NCBI GenBank assembly: GCA_934670025.1
Contig: CAKUOS010000005.1
Location: forward strand, 1-64,000
DNA length: 64,000 bases
DNA from: an uncultured Oscillospiraceae bacterium
Lineage (GTDB): Bacteria; Bacillota; Clostridia; Oscillospirales; Oscillospiraceae
Direction of reading: 5' to 3'
The notes beneath the pieces were generated by a model. It was not told where the DNA came from and did not search any database. It saw only the letters and a list, made by a program, of their open reading frames with translations. How positions within the stretch are numbered: the first letter of the stretch is position 1; each line of letters begins with the position of its first letter. The translations under genes were made by a program, and so were the position numbers. Below, one piece after another: positions 34,666 to 43,824 of the stretch.

Positions 34666-34951
34666 AAGTTCAAATCAGCAAAGACGATGACGAAGACGGT
34701 CGGACGGACTGCTTTCAGAGAGCCGGTGGTTGGTGAAAACCGGCAGCACGAACTCCAAAGACCCATCCCTTCCGAGTCGAAGACCCGAACACATTGCGTT
34801 TTGCAAGTAGGCGTCTTCCGTTTGCCCGCGTTAAGGGATAGGGACTGTTGGGTTCTGAAGCGGCGGCAGATGTTTTTGCCGCAATTTGAGTGGTACCACG
34901 GGCATGATTTTCAGCTCGCCTCAAGAGATTTCTTGAGGCGAGCTTTTTTAT
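34666..34951 (+). ncRNA. T-box leader 2 (probably isoleucine)
   Basis: A second tRNA-sensing leader. Kink-turn strands GATGA (34686) and CGAG (34773), lower stem GAAG (34692-34695)/CTTC (34769-34772), upper stem GGTC (34698-34701)/GACC (34760-34763); between the arms the 3' loop is CAUCC, holding AUC (34765-34767), an Ile codon. The distal part has AGAGAGCCGGTGGTTGGTG. Core T-box GAGTGGTACCACGG is at 34888-34901; the terminator (GCTCGCCTCAAGA / TCTTGAGGCGAGC plus T-run) at 34914-34950. UGGU again requires discriminator A, which fits tRNA-Ile. Confidence 0.9.
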
Positions 34952-34990
34952 TTGCCGCATGAGCTTTTTGATGCAAGGAGGAACAACCCT

Positions 34991-37273
34991 ATGACGACCC
35001 AGACCACAGCCGCGACCGTAAATCCGCTCATGGAGATCGCGCAGCGTATCCGCGAGATGCGGCGCATCACCGGCTTCACCGAGAAGGAAATGGCGCAGAA
35101 GACCGAAGTGAGCGTCGAACAGTATAAGAGCTTTGAGACGGGCACGGTCGATCTGCCGTTCACGTTTCTGCACAAATGCTCGCTGGCGTTCGGCATCGAG
35201 CTGACGGACCTGCTCGAGGGTCAGTCGGCCAAGCTGTCGAGCTACAGCGTGACAAGAAAGGGCTGCGGGCTCATCACCGCCGCGGAAGACGGCATCACGA
35301 TCCGCAACATGGCCGCGATGTTCCGTCAGAAGCTGGCCACGCCGTATTGGGTCACGTATCAGTACTCCGAGGAGCTTCAGCACCAGCCCATCCACACCAC
35401 CACGCACGGCGGCCAGGAATTCGACCTGGTCCTGAAGGGCTCGATGCGCGTGCGCGTCGGCGATCACGAGGAGACGCTGCACGAGGGCGACAGCATTTTC
35501 TACAAGAGCTCCACGCCGCACGGCATGATCGCGGTGGACGGCGCGGACTGCACGTTCCTGGCGATGATCATGGCCGGCACGGAGGAAGAGCAGGCCATCG
35601 TCGTGCGGCCGCGAGCCGTCGAGGAGGTCGAGCCCGAAAAGCTCCTGTGCGCGAAGTTCGTACAGCCCGAGGAGAACGCGGACGGGAGTCTGAAGGCGCT
35701 TCATTTCGCGCACGAGGACGAATTCAACTTCGCGTTTGACATCGTCGACGGCATTGCGCGCAGAAGCCCCGACAAGCTGGCGATGCTGCACGTGGCGAAC
35801 GACATGACCGAGCGGCGCTTCACGTTCAAGGACATGAAGGACGGTTCGAGTCAGGCGGCGAACTACTTTACCTCGCTCGGCATCAGGCGCGGCGACCGCG
35901 TGATGCTGGTCCTGAAGCGGCATTATCAGTTCTGGTTCGCCATTCTCGGCCTGCACAAGCTCGGCGCCATCGCCATCCCGGCGACGAACCAGCTGCTCGC
36001 GCATGACTTTACCTACCGCTTCCAGGCAGCCGGCGTGAGCGCCGTCGTCTGCACCGGCGACGGCGACACGGCGCATCAGGTCGATCTGGCGCTGGAGGAG
36101 ACGGGCCTCAGCGTGACGCGGATCATGGCAAACGGCACGCGCGCGGGCTGGCACAATTTTGACGAGGAGTATCAGCTCTTCTCGCGGCGCTTCGTCCGGG
36201 CGGAAAACGCGCCGTGCGGCGACGATCCGATGCTGATGTTCTTTACCTCCGGTACGACGGGCTATCCGAAGATCGCCATGCACAGCTACAAATACGCGCT
36301 GGGGCACTTTGTGACGGCGAAATACTGGCACTGGGTCCAGCCCGACGGCCTGCACTTCACGATCTCCGAGACGGGCTGGGGCAAGGCGCTCTGGGGCAAG
36401 CTCTACGGCCAGTGGCTGTGCGAGGGCGCGGTGTTCACCTACGACTTTGACCGGTTCGACGCATCGAAGATCCTGCCGATGTTCGCAAAATACCATATCA
36501 CGACGTTCTGCGCGCCGCCGACCATGTACCGGATGCTCATCAAGCAGGATCTGTCGCAGTACGATCTTTCGTCCATCCAGCACGCGACGACGGCCGGCGA
36601 GGCGCTGAACCCGGAGGTCTTTTATCAGTTCCGCAAGGCCACGGGCTTGCAGATCGCCGAGGGCTACGGCCAGACGGAGATGACGCTCGGCATCGGCAAT
36701 CTGACCGGCAACCTCATGAAGCCCGGCTCCATGGGCAAGCCCATCCCCGGCTACGGCATCGAGCTGGTCGACACGGACGGCAACCCGGTCGCCGACGGCG
36801 TCAACGGCGAGATCTGCATCAGAACGAGCGGCGAAACGCTGCCGTGCGGCCTGTTCCTGGGGTATTATCAGGACAAGGAGCGCACCGAGGCCGTGTGGCA
36901 CGACGGGTGGTATCACACGGGCGATCTCGCCTGGCGCGACGAGGACGGCTTCTACTGGTATGTCGGCCGCGCGGACGACGTCATCAAGTCGTCCGGCTAC
37001 CGCATCGGGCCGTTTGAGATCGAAAACGTCATCATGGAGCTTCCGTATGTGCTCGAATGCGGCGTGTCCGCCGCACCGGACGAGATCCGCGGTCAGGTCG
37101 TCAAGGCGTCCATCGTGCTCGTGCCCGGCAAGGAGGGCACGGAGGAGCTGAAGAAGGAAATTCAGAATTACGTCAAGGAGCATACCGCTCCGTATAAATA
37201 CCCCCGCATCGTGGTCTTCCGCGACGAGCTGCCGAAGACCATCAGCGGAAAGATCATCCGCAATCAGCTGTAA
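34991..37273 (+). CDS. XRE-cupin/acyl-CoA synthetase fusion protein
   Basis: A 760-residue three-domain protein. Residues 12-70 are an XRE helix-turn-helix (IREMRRITGFTEKEMAQKTE); residues 110-195 a cupin (PIHTTTHGGQEFDLVLKGSM, then HEGDSIFYKSSTPHGM); residues 215-755 an AMP-forming acyl-CoA synthetase resembling the acetyl/medium-chain group: FTSGTTGYPKIAMHS, EGYGQTEMT, YHTGDLAWRDEDG and the adenylating Lys in PKTISGKIIRNQL. XRE-cupin is usually a free regulator, so fusion to the enzyme is unusual and suggests ligand sensing linked to acyl activation. ATG 34991 has AAGGAGG 9 nt upstream. First gene of the T-box 2 operon with the oxidoreductase and aminotransferase genes. Confidence 0.83.
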   Translation: MTTQTTAATVNPLMEIAQRIREMRRITGFTEKEMAQKTEVSVEQYKSFETGTVDLPFTFLHKCSLAFGIELTDLLEGQSAKLSSYSVTRKGCGLITAAEDGITIRNMAAMFRQKLATPYWVTYQYSEELQHQPIHTTTHGGQEFDLVLKGSMRVRVGDHEETLHEGDSIFYKSSTPHGMIAVDGADCTFLAMIMAGTEEEQAIVVRPRAVEEVEPEKLLCAKFVQPEENADGSLKALHFAHEDEFNFAFDIVDGIARRSPDKLAMLHVANDMTERRFTFKDMKDGSSQAANYFTSLGIRRGDRVMLVLKRHYQFWFAILGLHKLGAIAIPATNQLLAHDFTYRFQAAGVSAVVCTGDGDTAHQVDLALEETGLSVTRIMANGTRAGWHNFDEEYQLFSRRFVRAENAPCGDDPMLMFFTSGTTGYPKIAMHSYKYALGHFVTAKYWHWVQPDGLHFTISETGWGKALWGKLYGQWLCEGAVFTYDFDRFDASKILPMFAKYHITTFCAPPTMYRMLIKQDLSQYDLSSIQHATTAGEALNPEVFYQFRKATGLQIAEGYGQTEMTLGIGNLTGNLMKPGSMGKPIPGYGIELVDTDGNPVADGVNGEICIRTSGETLPCGLFLGYYQDKERTEAVWHDGWYHTGDLAWRDEDGFYWYVGRADDVIKSSGYRIGPFEIENVIMELPYVLECGVSAAPDEIRGQVVKASIVLVPGKEGTEELKKEIQNYVKEHTAPYKYPRIVVFRDELPKTISGKIIRNQL

Positions 37274-37288
37274 GAGGAGGTAAGGCGC

Positions 37289-38008
37289 TTGAAGCCGAAA
37301 CGGCTGACGCTGTTTGCCGGGCATTACGGCAGCGGCAAGACGAACATCGCGCTCAATTACGCGCGCTGGCTGCACACGGAGCAGGGACTGCCCGTTACGA
37401 TCGCCGATCTTGACATTGTGAACCCCTATTTCCGCACGAAGGACAGTGAAGAGCAGCTGCGGGAGGACGGCATCGGCCTGATCTGCTCGCCGTTTGCAAA
37501 TTCGAATCTCGATGTGCCGGCCATGCCGAAGGAGACGTATGCGCTGATCGAAAGCCGCACGGAATACGGCGTGCTGGACATCGGCGGCGACGACCGCGGC
37601 GCGCTGGCGCTGGGGCGGTATGTGCCGGCGATCCGGGAAGAGGGCGACTATGCGATGCTGCTGGTGGCAAACGCCGCGCGGCCGCTGACGCGGACGGCGG
37701 AGGACGCCGCCGCGGTGCTGCGCGAGATCGAGGCGGCGTGCGGGCTGCCGTTCACGGGAATTGTAAACAACACGAATCTGGGACAGCAGACGACGGCGGA
37801 GGACGTGCTGGCAGGCACGGCGTATGCCGCGGCGCTCGGGAAGCTGACGGGACTGCCGGTCGTGATGACGTGCTGCGCGCAGGCGCTGTACGGGGAATTA
37901 CGGGGAAAGATCGCAGACCTGTTCCCGCTGAGACTCCAAAAACTGTATTATCAACTCACACAGGAGGCGCAATATGGCAAGACTAACATTTCAGGAAGAG
38001 CTCTGTAA
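37289..38008 (+). CDS. P-loop ATPase (CobQ/MinD-like) in the VOR operon
   Basis: A 239-residue NTPase: Walker A FAGHYGSGKTNIALNYA at residues 9-25, Walker B-like LDIGGDDRGALALGRY near residue 98, and a conserved early DLDIVNPYFRTKD. It is related to SIMIBI-class ATPases (CobQ/CobB/MinD/ParA). Its role is unknown; inside this operon it may help Fe-S or enzyme assembly. It starts with TTG at 37289, 8 nt after GAGGAGG, and its 3' end overlaps the ferredoxin gene by 35 bp. Confidence 0.8.
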   Translation: MKPKRLTLFAGHYGSGKTNIALNYARWLHTEQGLPVTIADLDIVNPYFRTKDSEEQLREDGIGLICSPFANSNLDVPAMPKETYALIESRTEYGVLDIGGDDRGALALGRYVPAIREEGDYAMLLVANAARPLTRTAEDAAAVLREIEAACGLPFTGIVNNTNLGQQTTAEDVLAGTAYAAALGKLTGLPVVMTCCAQALYGELRGKIADLFPLRLQKLYYQLTQEAQYGKTNISGRAL

Positions 38009-38180
38009 GGGCTGCGGACTGTGCGTGAATGCGTGCCCGAAGGGGCTGCTGACGCTGTCGAAGACGCGGCTGAATCAGAAGGGGCACACGCCCGTCGAGC
38101 TGACGGATCCGGAAGCGTGCGTCGGCTGCGCGTTCTGCGCGACGATGTGCCCGGACTGCGTCATCACGGTCGAAAAGTGA
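37974..38180 (+). CDS. 2-oxoacid:ferredoxin oxidoreductase delta subunit (2x4Fe-4S ferredoxin)
   Basis: A 68-residue bacterial-type ferredoxin with two clusters: CKGCGLCVNACPKG (residues 11-24) and CVGCAFCATMCPDC (residues 50-63). It corresponds to the VorD/KorD subunit carrying electrons between the TPP site and free ferredoxin. CAGGAGG lies 6 nt upstream of its ATG, and vorB follows after 15 bp. Confidence 0.92.
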   Translation: MARLTFQEELCKGCGLCVNACPKGLLTLSKTRLNQKGHTPVELTDPEACVGCAFCATMCPDCVITVEK

Positions 38181-38195
38181 GAAAGGAAGAGGGCT

Positions 38196-39266
38196 ATGCA
38201 GGAAAAAGTACTTATGAAGGGCAACGAGGCCATCGCTGAGGCCGCCATCCGCTGCGGCTGCCGCCATTACCTCGGCTACCCCATCACCCCGCAGACGGAG
38301 ATCGCGGCCTATATGGCCAAGCGGATGCCGAAGATCGGCGGCGTATTCCTTCAGGCGGAGAGCGAGATCGCGGCCATCAACATGGTCTACGGCGTGGCCT
38401 CGACAGGAAAGCTGGCCATGACGTCCTCGTCGAGCCCCGGCATCGCGCTCAAGTGCGAGGGGATCTCGTATATGGCGGGCGCGGATCTGCCCGCGCTCAT
38501 CATCAACGTCCAGCGCGGCGGCCCGGGTCTTGGCGGCATCCAGCCGTCGCAGTCGGACTACTTCCTGGCGACCAGAGGCCCCGGCCACGGCGATTTTCAC
38601 GTGCTGGTGCTCGCGCCCGCGTCGGTGCAGGAGATGGCAGACCTGACGCAGAAGGCGTTTGAGCTGGCGTTCAAATACCGGATGCCGGCGATGCTGCTGG
38701 CCGACGGCACGATGGGCCAGATGATGGAGCCGGTCGTGCTGCCCGAGGAGCAGGCGCTCATAAACGGCGCGCCCGCGTGGGCCGTGACCGGAACGGAGGG
38801 AAAACGGAAGCACAACATCATCAACTCGCTGTATCTGTCGCCCGCGGAGCTGGAGCAGAAGAATCTCGAACGCTTCGCGCGCTACGCCGAGGTCGAGAAG
38901 AACGAGACGATGTGGGAGGAATTCATGATGGACGACGCGGAGGTCTGCGTCGTGTCGACGGGCATCACCGCGCGCGTGTCGCGCAACGCCATCGTCGAGG
39001 CCAGAAAGCAGGGCATCCGGGCCGGGATGATCCGGCCGGTCACGCTCTGGCCGTTCCCGAACGAGCCGCTGCGCAAGGCGGCGGACACGGTCCGCGGCTT
39101 CGTGTGTGTTGAGCTCAGCATGGGGCAGATGAAGCAGGACGTGGAGCTGGCGGTGCGGTGCAAAAAGCCCGTTTCGCTGTGCGCGCGCGTCGGCGGCATG
39201 ATCCCCACGCCCGATGAGGTGCTGGCAAGCATCCGAACTATGGCTGAAGGAGGCGCAAACGCATGA
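38196..39266 (+). CDS. vorB: 2-oxoacid:ferredoxin oxidoreductase alpha subunit (VorB type)
   Basis: A 356-residue subunit holding the pyrimidine-binding and core domains: [35 protein letters not shown] (the substrate-binding YPITP motif), [19 protein letters not shown], then a transketolase C-like domain ([17 protein letters not shown]). It matches the Firmicutes VorB group, named for 3-methyl-2-oxobutanoate but often of broader range. The reaction is reversible: 2-oxoacid, CoA and oxidised Fd to acyl-CoA, CO2 and reduced Fd. T-box control argues here for the carboxylating direction. It overlaps the beta gene by 4 bp. Confidence 0.9.
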   Translation: MQEKVLMKGNEAIAEAAIRCGCRHYLGYPITPQTEIAAYMAKRMPKIGGVFLQAESEIAAINMVYGVASTGKLAMTSSSSPGIALKCEGISYMAGADLPALIINVQRGGPGLGGIQPSQSDYFLATRGPGHGDFHVLVLAPASVQEMADLTQKAFELAFKYRMPAMLLADGTMGQMMEPVVLPEEQALINGAPAWAVTGTEGKRKHNIINSLYLSPAELEQKNLERFARYAEVEKNETMWEEFMMDDAEVCVVSTGITARVSRNAIVEARKQGIRAGMIRPVTLWPFPNEPLRKAADTVRGFVCVELSMGQMKQDVELAVRCKKPVSLCARVGGMIPTPDEVLASIRTMAEGGANA

Positions 39267-40009
39267 CGACTGTTTTTGAAAAACCGAAGGCTCTGACCGA
39301 CGCCGTTCTGCACTACTGCCCGGGCTGCACGCACGGCATCGTACACCGGCTGGTCGCCGAGTGCATCGACGAGTTGGGCATCGAGGGAAAGACCATCGGC
39401 ATCGCGCCGGTCGGCTGCTCGGTGCTGGCGTATAACTACTTTACCTGCGACATGATCGAGGCCGCGCACGGCCGCGCGCCCGCGGTTGCGACCGGCGTAA
39501 AGCGGTCGCTGCCCGAAAACGTCGTCTTTACGTATCAGGGCGACGGCGATCTGGCCTCCATCGGCCTGTGCGAGACGGTCAGCGCGGCGGCAAGAGGCGA
39601 AAACATCACGGTGATCTTCATCAACAACGCCATCTACGGCATGACCGGCGGCCAGATGGCTCCGACGAGCCTGCCGGGGCAGATCACGCAGACCTCGCCG
39701 TATGGCCGCGACGTGAAGACGCAGGGCTACCCCATCCGCATCTGCGAGCTGCTCGCCACGCTCGACGCGCCGGCCTATCTGGCGCGCGTGACGGTCAACA
39801 AGGTCAAAAATGTGAAAAACGCAAAGGCGTGCATCAAAAAAGCCTTTGAAAATCAGATAAACGGAAAGGGATTCTCGCTGGTCGAGGTGCTGTCGGCCTG
39901 CCCGACGAACTGGGGTCTGGAGCCGCAGCGGGCGCTGGAGTGGATCGACGAGAAGATGATCCCGTATTATCCGCTCGGCGTCTACCGCGATAAGGAGGAT
40001 GGAGTATGA
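39263..40009 (+). CDS. vorA: 2-oxoacid:ferredoxin oxidoreductase beta subunit (TPP-binding)
   Basis: A 248-residue TPP-binding subunit: [16 protein letters not shown] near residue 20, [16 protein letters not shown] (the GDG...N TPP-Mg motif) at about residue 92, followed by [20 protein letters not shown]. Normal length for VorA/KorB. Both ends overlap neighbours by ATGA (vorB before, gamma after), so the subunits are made in equal amounts. The preferred acyl chain cannot be read from sequence; the operon suggests branched chains. Confidence 0.92.
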   Translation: MTTVFEKPKALTDAVLHYCPGCTHGIVHRLVAECIDELGIEGKTIGIAPVGCSVLAYNYFTCDMIEAAHGRAPAVATGVKRSLPENVVFTYQGDGDLASIGLCETVSAAARGENITVIFINNAIYGMTGGQMAPTSLPGQITQTSPYGRDVKTQGYPIRICELLATLDAPAYLARVTVNKVKNVKNAKACIKKAFENQINGKGFSLVEVLSACPTNWGLEPQRALEWIDEKMIPYYPLGVYRDKEDGV

Positions 40010-40545
40010 CAGAGTATCAGATCGTCATTGCAGGCTTTGGCGGACAGGGTCTGCTCTTCTCCGGGAAGGTGCTGGCCTACGCGGGACTTCTGGAGGGACG
40101 GGAGCTGAGCTGGCTGCCGTCCTACGGCCCGGAGATGCGCGGCGGCACGGCAAACTGCAACGTCATCCTGTCCGACACGCCGGTCGGTTCGCCGATCGTG
40201 CAGCACCCGAACGTGCTGATGGTCATGAACAACCCGTCGCTCGACAAGTATGAGGACGCGGTCGCGCCGGGCGGAAAGATCTTCGTCGACTCGACGCTCA
40301 TTTCCCGCAAGGTGCGGCGCACGGACGTCGAGACGTATTACATCCCCGCGACCGGTCTTGCCGGCGAGATGGGCGTGCCGGCGCTTGCCAATATGCTGCT
40401 GCTCGGCGCGCTGATCGAAAAGACGGGCTGCGTCAGCTTCGCATCCGTCGAGCCGGCGCTGCACAAGGTCATTCCCGCGCGCAAGGCGGAGCTGTTTGAC
40501 GTGAACCGGAAGGCTGTGCAGGCGGGAAGGGATTATCAGGGATGA
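40006..40545 (+). CDS. vorC: 2-oxoacid:ferredoxin oxidoreductase gamma subunit
   Basis: A 179-residue gamma subunit: [22 protein letters not shown] at the start, then [20 protein letters not shown] and the ending block [20 protein letters not shown], all typical of the POR/KOR gamma domain that binds CoA. It overlaps both neighbours by 4 bp, including the nitrilase-family gene downstream, which shows that the latter belongs to the same operon. Confidence 0.92.
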   Translation: MTEYQIVIAGFGGQGLLFSGKVLAYAGLLEGRELSWLPSYGPEMRGGTANCNVILSDTPVGSPIVQHPNVLMVMNNPSLDKYEDAVAPGGKIFVDSTLISRKVRRTDVETYYIPATGLAGEMGVPALANMLLLGALIEKTGCVSFASVEPALHKVIPARKAELFDVNRKAVQAGRDYQG

Positions 40546-41330
40546 AGATATCCTGTGTGCAGATGAATATGGCCTTCTGCCAGCCGGAGGAAAACTTTCA
40601 GCTGGCGGAGGCGCTCGTCCGGAAGGCGGCGAAGGAGGAAAAGCCCGACGTCATCGTCCTGCCCGAGACGTGGAACACGGGATTTTTCCCGCAGGAACGG
40701 CTTGAAGCCCTCAGCGACCGGGACTGCGCGCAGGTGCAGGCGGTATTCGGCCCGCTTGCGCGCAGACTCGGTGTGAATATCGTCGCGGGAAGCGTCTCGA
40801 ACGTCCGCGGCGGAAAGGTCTATAACACCGCGTGCGTATTTGACCGCGCGGGGACACTCGTGGGGCAGTATGACAAGACGCATCTGTTTACGCCCATGGA
40901 CGAGCACCGGTATTACACGCCCGGCGCGCACGGCTGCCGGTTCCGGCTGGACGGCGTCGACTGCGGGCTTGTGATCTGCTACGACATCCGCTTCCCGGAG
41001 CTGGCGCGGACGCTGGCGCTGGGCGGCATGGACGTGCTGTTCGTCGTGTCGCAGTGGCCCGGCGTAAGAACGGCGCATCTGCACGCGCTGCTGACGGCGC
41101 GAGCGATCGAGAATCAGTGCTTCGTCGCCTGCTGCAACTCCTGCGGGACGGCGCAGAGCGCCATCTACGGCGGCGGCTCGATGATCGTCGACCCGTGGGG
41201 CAAGACGCTGGCGCTGGCCGGCGCGCACGAGGAGATCCTCACAGCAAGCTGCGACCGCGCCATTTTGCAGCAGATCCGCGCATCCATTAACGTTTTCCGG
41301 GACCGGCGCCCGGAGCTGTATCATTATTGA
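40542..41330 (+). CDS. Nitrilase-family hydrolase, omega-amidase-like
   Basis: A 262-residue carbon-nitrogen hydrolase. The catalytic triad is complete: Glu in VLPETWNTGF (about residue 44), Lys in YDKTHLFTPMDE (about residue 112) and Cys in GLVICYDIRFPELAR (about residue 147). It is closest in pattern to YafV/MtnU-type omega-amidases, which hydrolyse 2-oxoglutaramate formed by glutamine transamination. It overlaps vorC by 4 bp and is followed by the aminotransferase gene, so a link between glutamine-dependent transamination and amide removal is attractive but unproven. Confidence 0.83.
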   Translation: MKISCVQMNMAFCQPEENFQLAEALVRKAAKEEKPDVIVLPETWNTGFFPQERLEALSDRDCAQVQAVFGPLARRLGVNIVAGSVSNVRGGKVYNTACVFDRAGTLVGQYDKTHLFTPMDEHRYYTPGAHGCRFRLDGVDCGLVICYDIRFPELARTLALGGMDVLFVVSQWPGVRTAHLHALLTARAIENQCFVACCNSCGTAQSAIYGGGSMIVDPWGKTLALAGAHEEILTASCDRAILQQIRASINVFRDRRPELYHY

Positions 41331-41348
41331 ATCAAGGAGGTTTTCATC

Positions 41349-42434
41349 ATGGAGTACACGTTCCCCGTAACCAGAACGACCAACCCGAAGCCGCGTCCCG
41401 CAGACGAGACGAAGCTGGGCTTTGCAAAGTATTTCACGGATCATATGTTTGTCATGGACTATGACGAGGGTCAGGGCTGGCACGACGGCCGCGTGGTGCC
41501 GCACGCGCCGTTCCTCATCGAGCCTGCGTCGTGCGTGCTGCATTACGCGCAGATGATGTTCGAGGGCATGAAGGCGTATCGCACGCCCGACGGCGGCGTG
41601 CAGCTGTTTCGCCCGGACCGCAACATCGCCCGCATGAAGAACACCTGCGAGCGTATGTGCATCCCCGAGCTGCCGGGCGATCTGTTCCTGGCGGCGGTGA
41701 AGGCCGTCATCCGTGAGGATATGGACTGGGTCCCGTCTGCGCCGGGCACGGCGATGTACGTGCGGCCGTTCATCTTCGGCGACGAAGTCTCGTTCTCCGT
41801 GCTGCCTGCGAAGCACTATAAATTTATGATCATCCTGAGTCCGACAGGCTCTTACTATGCGGCAAACGACGGCGGACTGCATACCACGCGCATCTTTGTG
41901 CAGGATAAGTACATCCGCGCGGCCGAGGGCGGCACGGGCTATGCCAAGGTCGGCGGCAACTACGGCGGCGGTATGCGCGCAAGTCTGGACGCGATGAAGT
42001 ACGACTGCAAGGACGTTCTGTGGCTCGACGCAAAGGATCACGAATACGTCGAGGAGATCGGCACGTCGAACGCCTTTTTCCGCATCGCGGACGAGGTCAT
42101 CACCGCGCCGCTCGACTCCGGGACGATCCTGCCCGGCATTACGCGCGATTCCGTCATTCAGCTGCTCAAAAAGTGGGGCGTGAAGATCTCCGAGCGCAAG
42201 CTCTCCATCCATGAGATCGAACAGGCCGCGAAGGACGGCACCTTACAGGAGATCTTCGCCAGCGGCACCGCGGCGGTCATCTCGCCCATCGGCTATCTCA
42301 ACTACAACGGCGAGGAGATCCAGGTCGCCGATGCAAAGGTCGGCCCGGTGGCGCAGCGGCTGTATGACAGCCTCTATGGGATGCAGACCGGCACGGTCGC
42401 AGACGACATGGGCTGGACTTATAAGCTGTTTTGA
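41349..42434 (+). CDS. ilvE: Branched-chain amino acid aminotransferase
   Basis: A 361-residue class IV PLP aminotransferase of the longer BCAT type. PLP Lys in GYAKVGGNYGGGMRASL (about residue 205); other blocks: FEGMKAYRTPDGGVQLFRPD, NAFFRIADEVITAPLDSGTI, PGITRDSVIQLLKKWGV and FASGTAAVISPIG. It interconverts Val, Leu and Ile with their 2-oxoacids. AAGGAGG lies 7 nt before the ATG. It is the last gene of T-box operon 2, before a terminator; its presence under amino-acid-starvation control is the best clue that the operon is biosynthetic. Confidence 0.94.
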   Translation: MEYTFPVTRTTNPKPRPADETKLGFAKYFTDHMFVMDYDEGQGWHDGRVVPHAPFLIEPASCVLHYAQMMFEGMKAYRTPDGGVQLFRPDRNIARMKNTCERMCIPELPGDLFLAAVKAVIREDMDWVPSAPGTAMYVRPFIFGDEVSFSVLPAKHYKFMIILSPTGSYYAANDGGLHTTRIFVQDKYIRAAEGGTGYAKVGGNYGGGMRASLDAMKYDCKDVLWLDAKDHEYVEEIGTSNAFFRIADEVITAPLDSGTILPGITRDSVIQLLKKWGVKISERKLSIHEIEQAAKDGTLQEIFASGTAAVISPIGYLNYNGEEIQVADAKVGPVAQRLYDSLYGMQTGTVADDMGWTYKLF

Positions 42435-42460
42435 TTTATAATCAAACAGGAAAGTGACGA

Positions 42461-42486
42461 AAAGGGCGCTTTCGCGCCCTTTTTTT
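42461..42486 (+). terminator. Terminator of T-box operon 2
   Basis: AGGGCGC / GCGCCCT with loop TTTC, then a run of T. Confidence 0.85.
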
Positions 42487-42518
42487 GAAATCAAGTCAGA
42501 AAAGGAGATTGATCCGCA

Positions 42519-43796
42519 ATGCCACAACCTGGACTCGGTACGCGCTGCGTACAGGCCGGCTACAGCCCCAAAAACGGCGAGCCGCGCCAGATCCCCATCA
42601 TTCAGAGCACGACCTTTAAATATGAGAGCAGCGCCGAGATGGGCAAGCTCTTCGATCTGGAAGCAAGCGGATATTTCTATTCGCGGCTGCAAAATCCGAC
42701 GAACGACGCCGTCGCGGCGCGCATTGCCGCGCTCGAGGGCGGCACGGCCGCGATGCTGACGGCCTCCGGTCAGGCGGCGATCTTCTTTGCGGTGTTCAAC
42801 ATCGTGAGCGCGGGCGACCATCTGGTCAGCTCGTCGAGCATCTACGGCGGGAGCTTCAACCTGTTCGCCGTGACGATGAAGCGCATGGGCGTCGAGGTCA
42901 CGTTCGTCGATCCCGACTGCTCCCCCGAGGAGCTGGACGCGGCGTTCCGCCCGAATACGAAGGCCATGTACGGCGAGACGGTGGCAAACCCGGCGCTGAC
43001 CGTTCTGGATATCGAGAAATTCGCCGCCGCCGCGCACCGGCACGGCGTGCCGCTGATCGTGGACAACACGTTCGCAACGCCGATCAACTGCCGCCCGTTT
43101 GAATGGGGCGCGGACATCGTCGTGCATTCGACGACCAAGTATATGGACGGCCACGCGGGCGCCATCGGCGGTGCGATCGTCGATTCCGGAAAGTTCGACT
43201 GGACGAAGTACCCCGACAAGTATCCCGGCCTGTGCGAGCCGGACGAGAGCTATCACGGCGTGACGTATACCGAGCGCTTCGGTCTTGCGGGCGCGTATAT
43301 CACAAAGGCGACCGTGCAGCTCATGCGCGATCTTGGCGCGATCCAGTCGCCGCAGAGCGCGTATTATCTGAATCTCGGTCTCGAGAGTCTGCACGTCCGG
43401 ATGCAGCGCCACTGCGAAAACGCGCAGAGGGTCGCGGAATTCTTGCAGCAGCACGAGAATGTCTCGTGGGTGCAGTACTGCGGCCTGAAGGGCGATAAAT
43501 ACTATGAACTGGGGCAGAAATACCTGCCGCACGGCTCGTGCGGCGTCGTGAGCTTCGGCGTCAAGGGCGGCCGCGAAGCGGCCGAGGCCGTGATGGGCAA
43601 ATTAAAGGTCGCGTCCATCGAGACGCACGTGGCGGATTCGCACACGTGCTGCCTGCACCCGGCGTCGACGACGCACCGGCAGATGAACGCCGAAGAGCTG
43701 CTGGCCGCGGGCGTGCGCGAGGACCTCATCCGCTATTCCTGCGGACTGGAGGACGCGGAGGATCTTATCGCCGATCTCGACCAGGCGCTCAGATAA
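42519..43796 (+). CDS. metY: O-acetylhomoserine sulfhydrylase
   Basis: A 425-residue Cys/Met metabolism PLP enzyme: [20 protein letters not shown] at the start, [29 protein letters not shown], and the PLP Lys in [19 protein letters not shown] near residue 208; length is that of O-acetylhomoserine aminocarboxypropyltransferase. It makes homocysteine from O-acetylhomoserine and sulfide. It is followed after 28 bp by metA, which supplies its substrate. AAAGGAG lies 11 nt upstream of the ATG. No SAM riboswitch or T-box is visible in the short upstream gap. Confidence 0.92.
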   Translation: MPQPGLGTRCVQAGYSPKNGEPRQIPIIQSTTFKYESSAEMGKLFDLEASGYFYSRLQNPTNDAVAARIAALEGGTAAMLTASGQAAIFFAVFNIVSAGDHLVSSSSIYGGSFNLFAVTMKRMGVEVTFVDPDCSPEELDAAFRPNTKAMYGETVANPALTVLDIEKFAAAAHRHGVPLIVDNTFATPINCRPFEWGADIVVHSTTKYMDGHAGAIGGAIVDSGKFDWTKYPDKYPGLCEPDESYHGVTYTERFGLAGAYITKATVQLMRDLGAIQSPQSAYYLNLGLESLHVRMQRHCENAQRVAEFLQQHENVSWVQYCGLKGDKYYELGQKYLPHGSCGVVSFGVKGGREAAEAVMGKLKVASIETHVADSHTCCLHPASTTHRQMNAEELLAAGVREDLIRYSCGLEDAEDLIADLDQALR

Positions 43797-43824
43797 CGGA
43801 CTACACCGGAAAGGAACGCAGCTC

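Noticed and set aside
34715..37375. An antisense open frame of nearly 890 codons opposite the XRE-cupin/acyl-CoA synthetase gene
   Set aside because: Same low-information Arg/Asp-rich composition; it also crosses the T-box leader.
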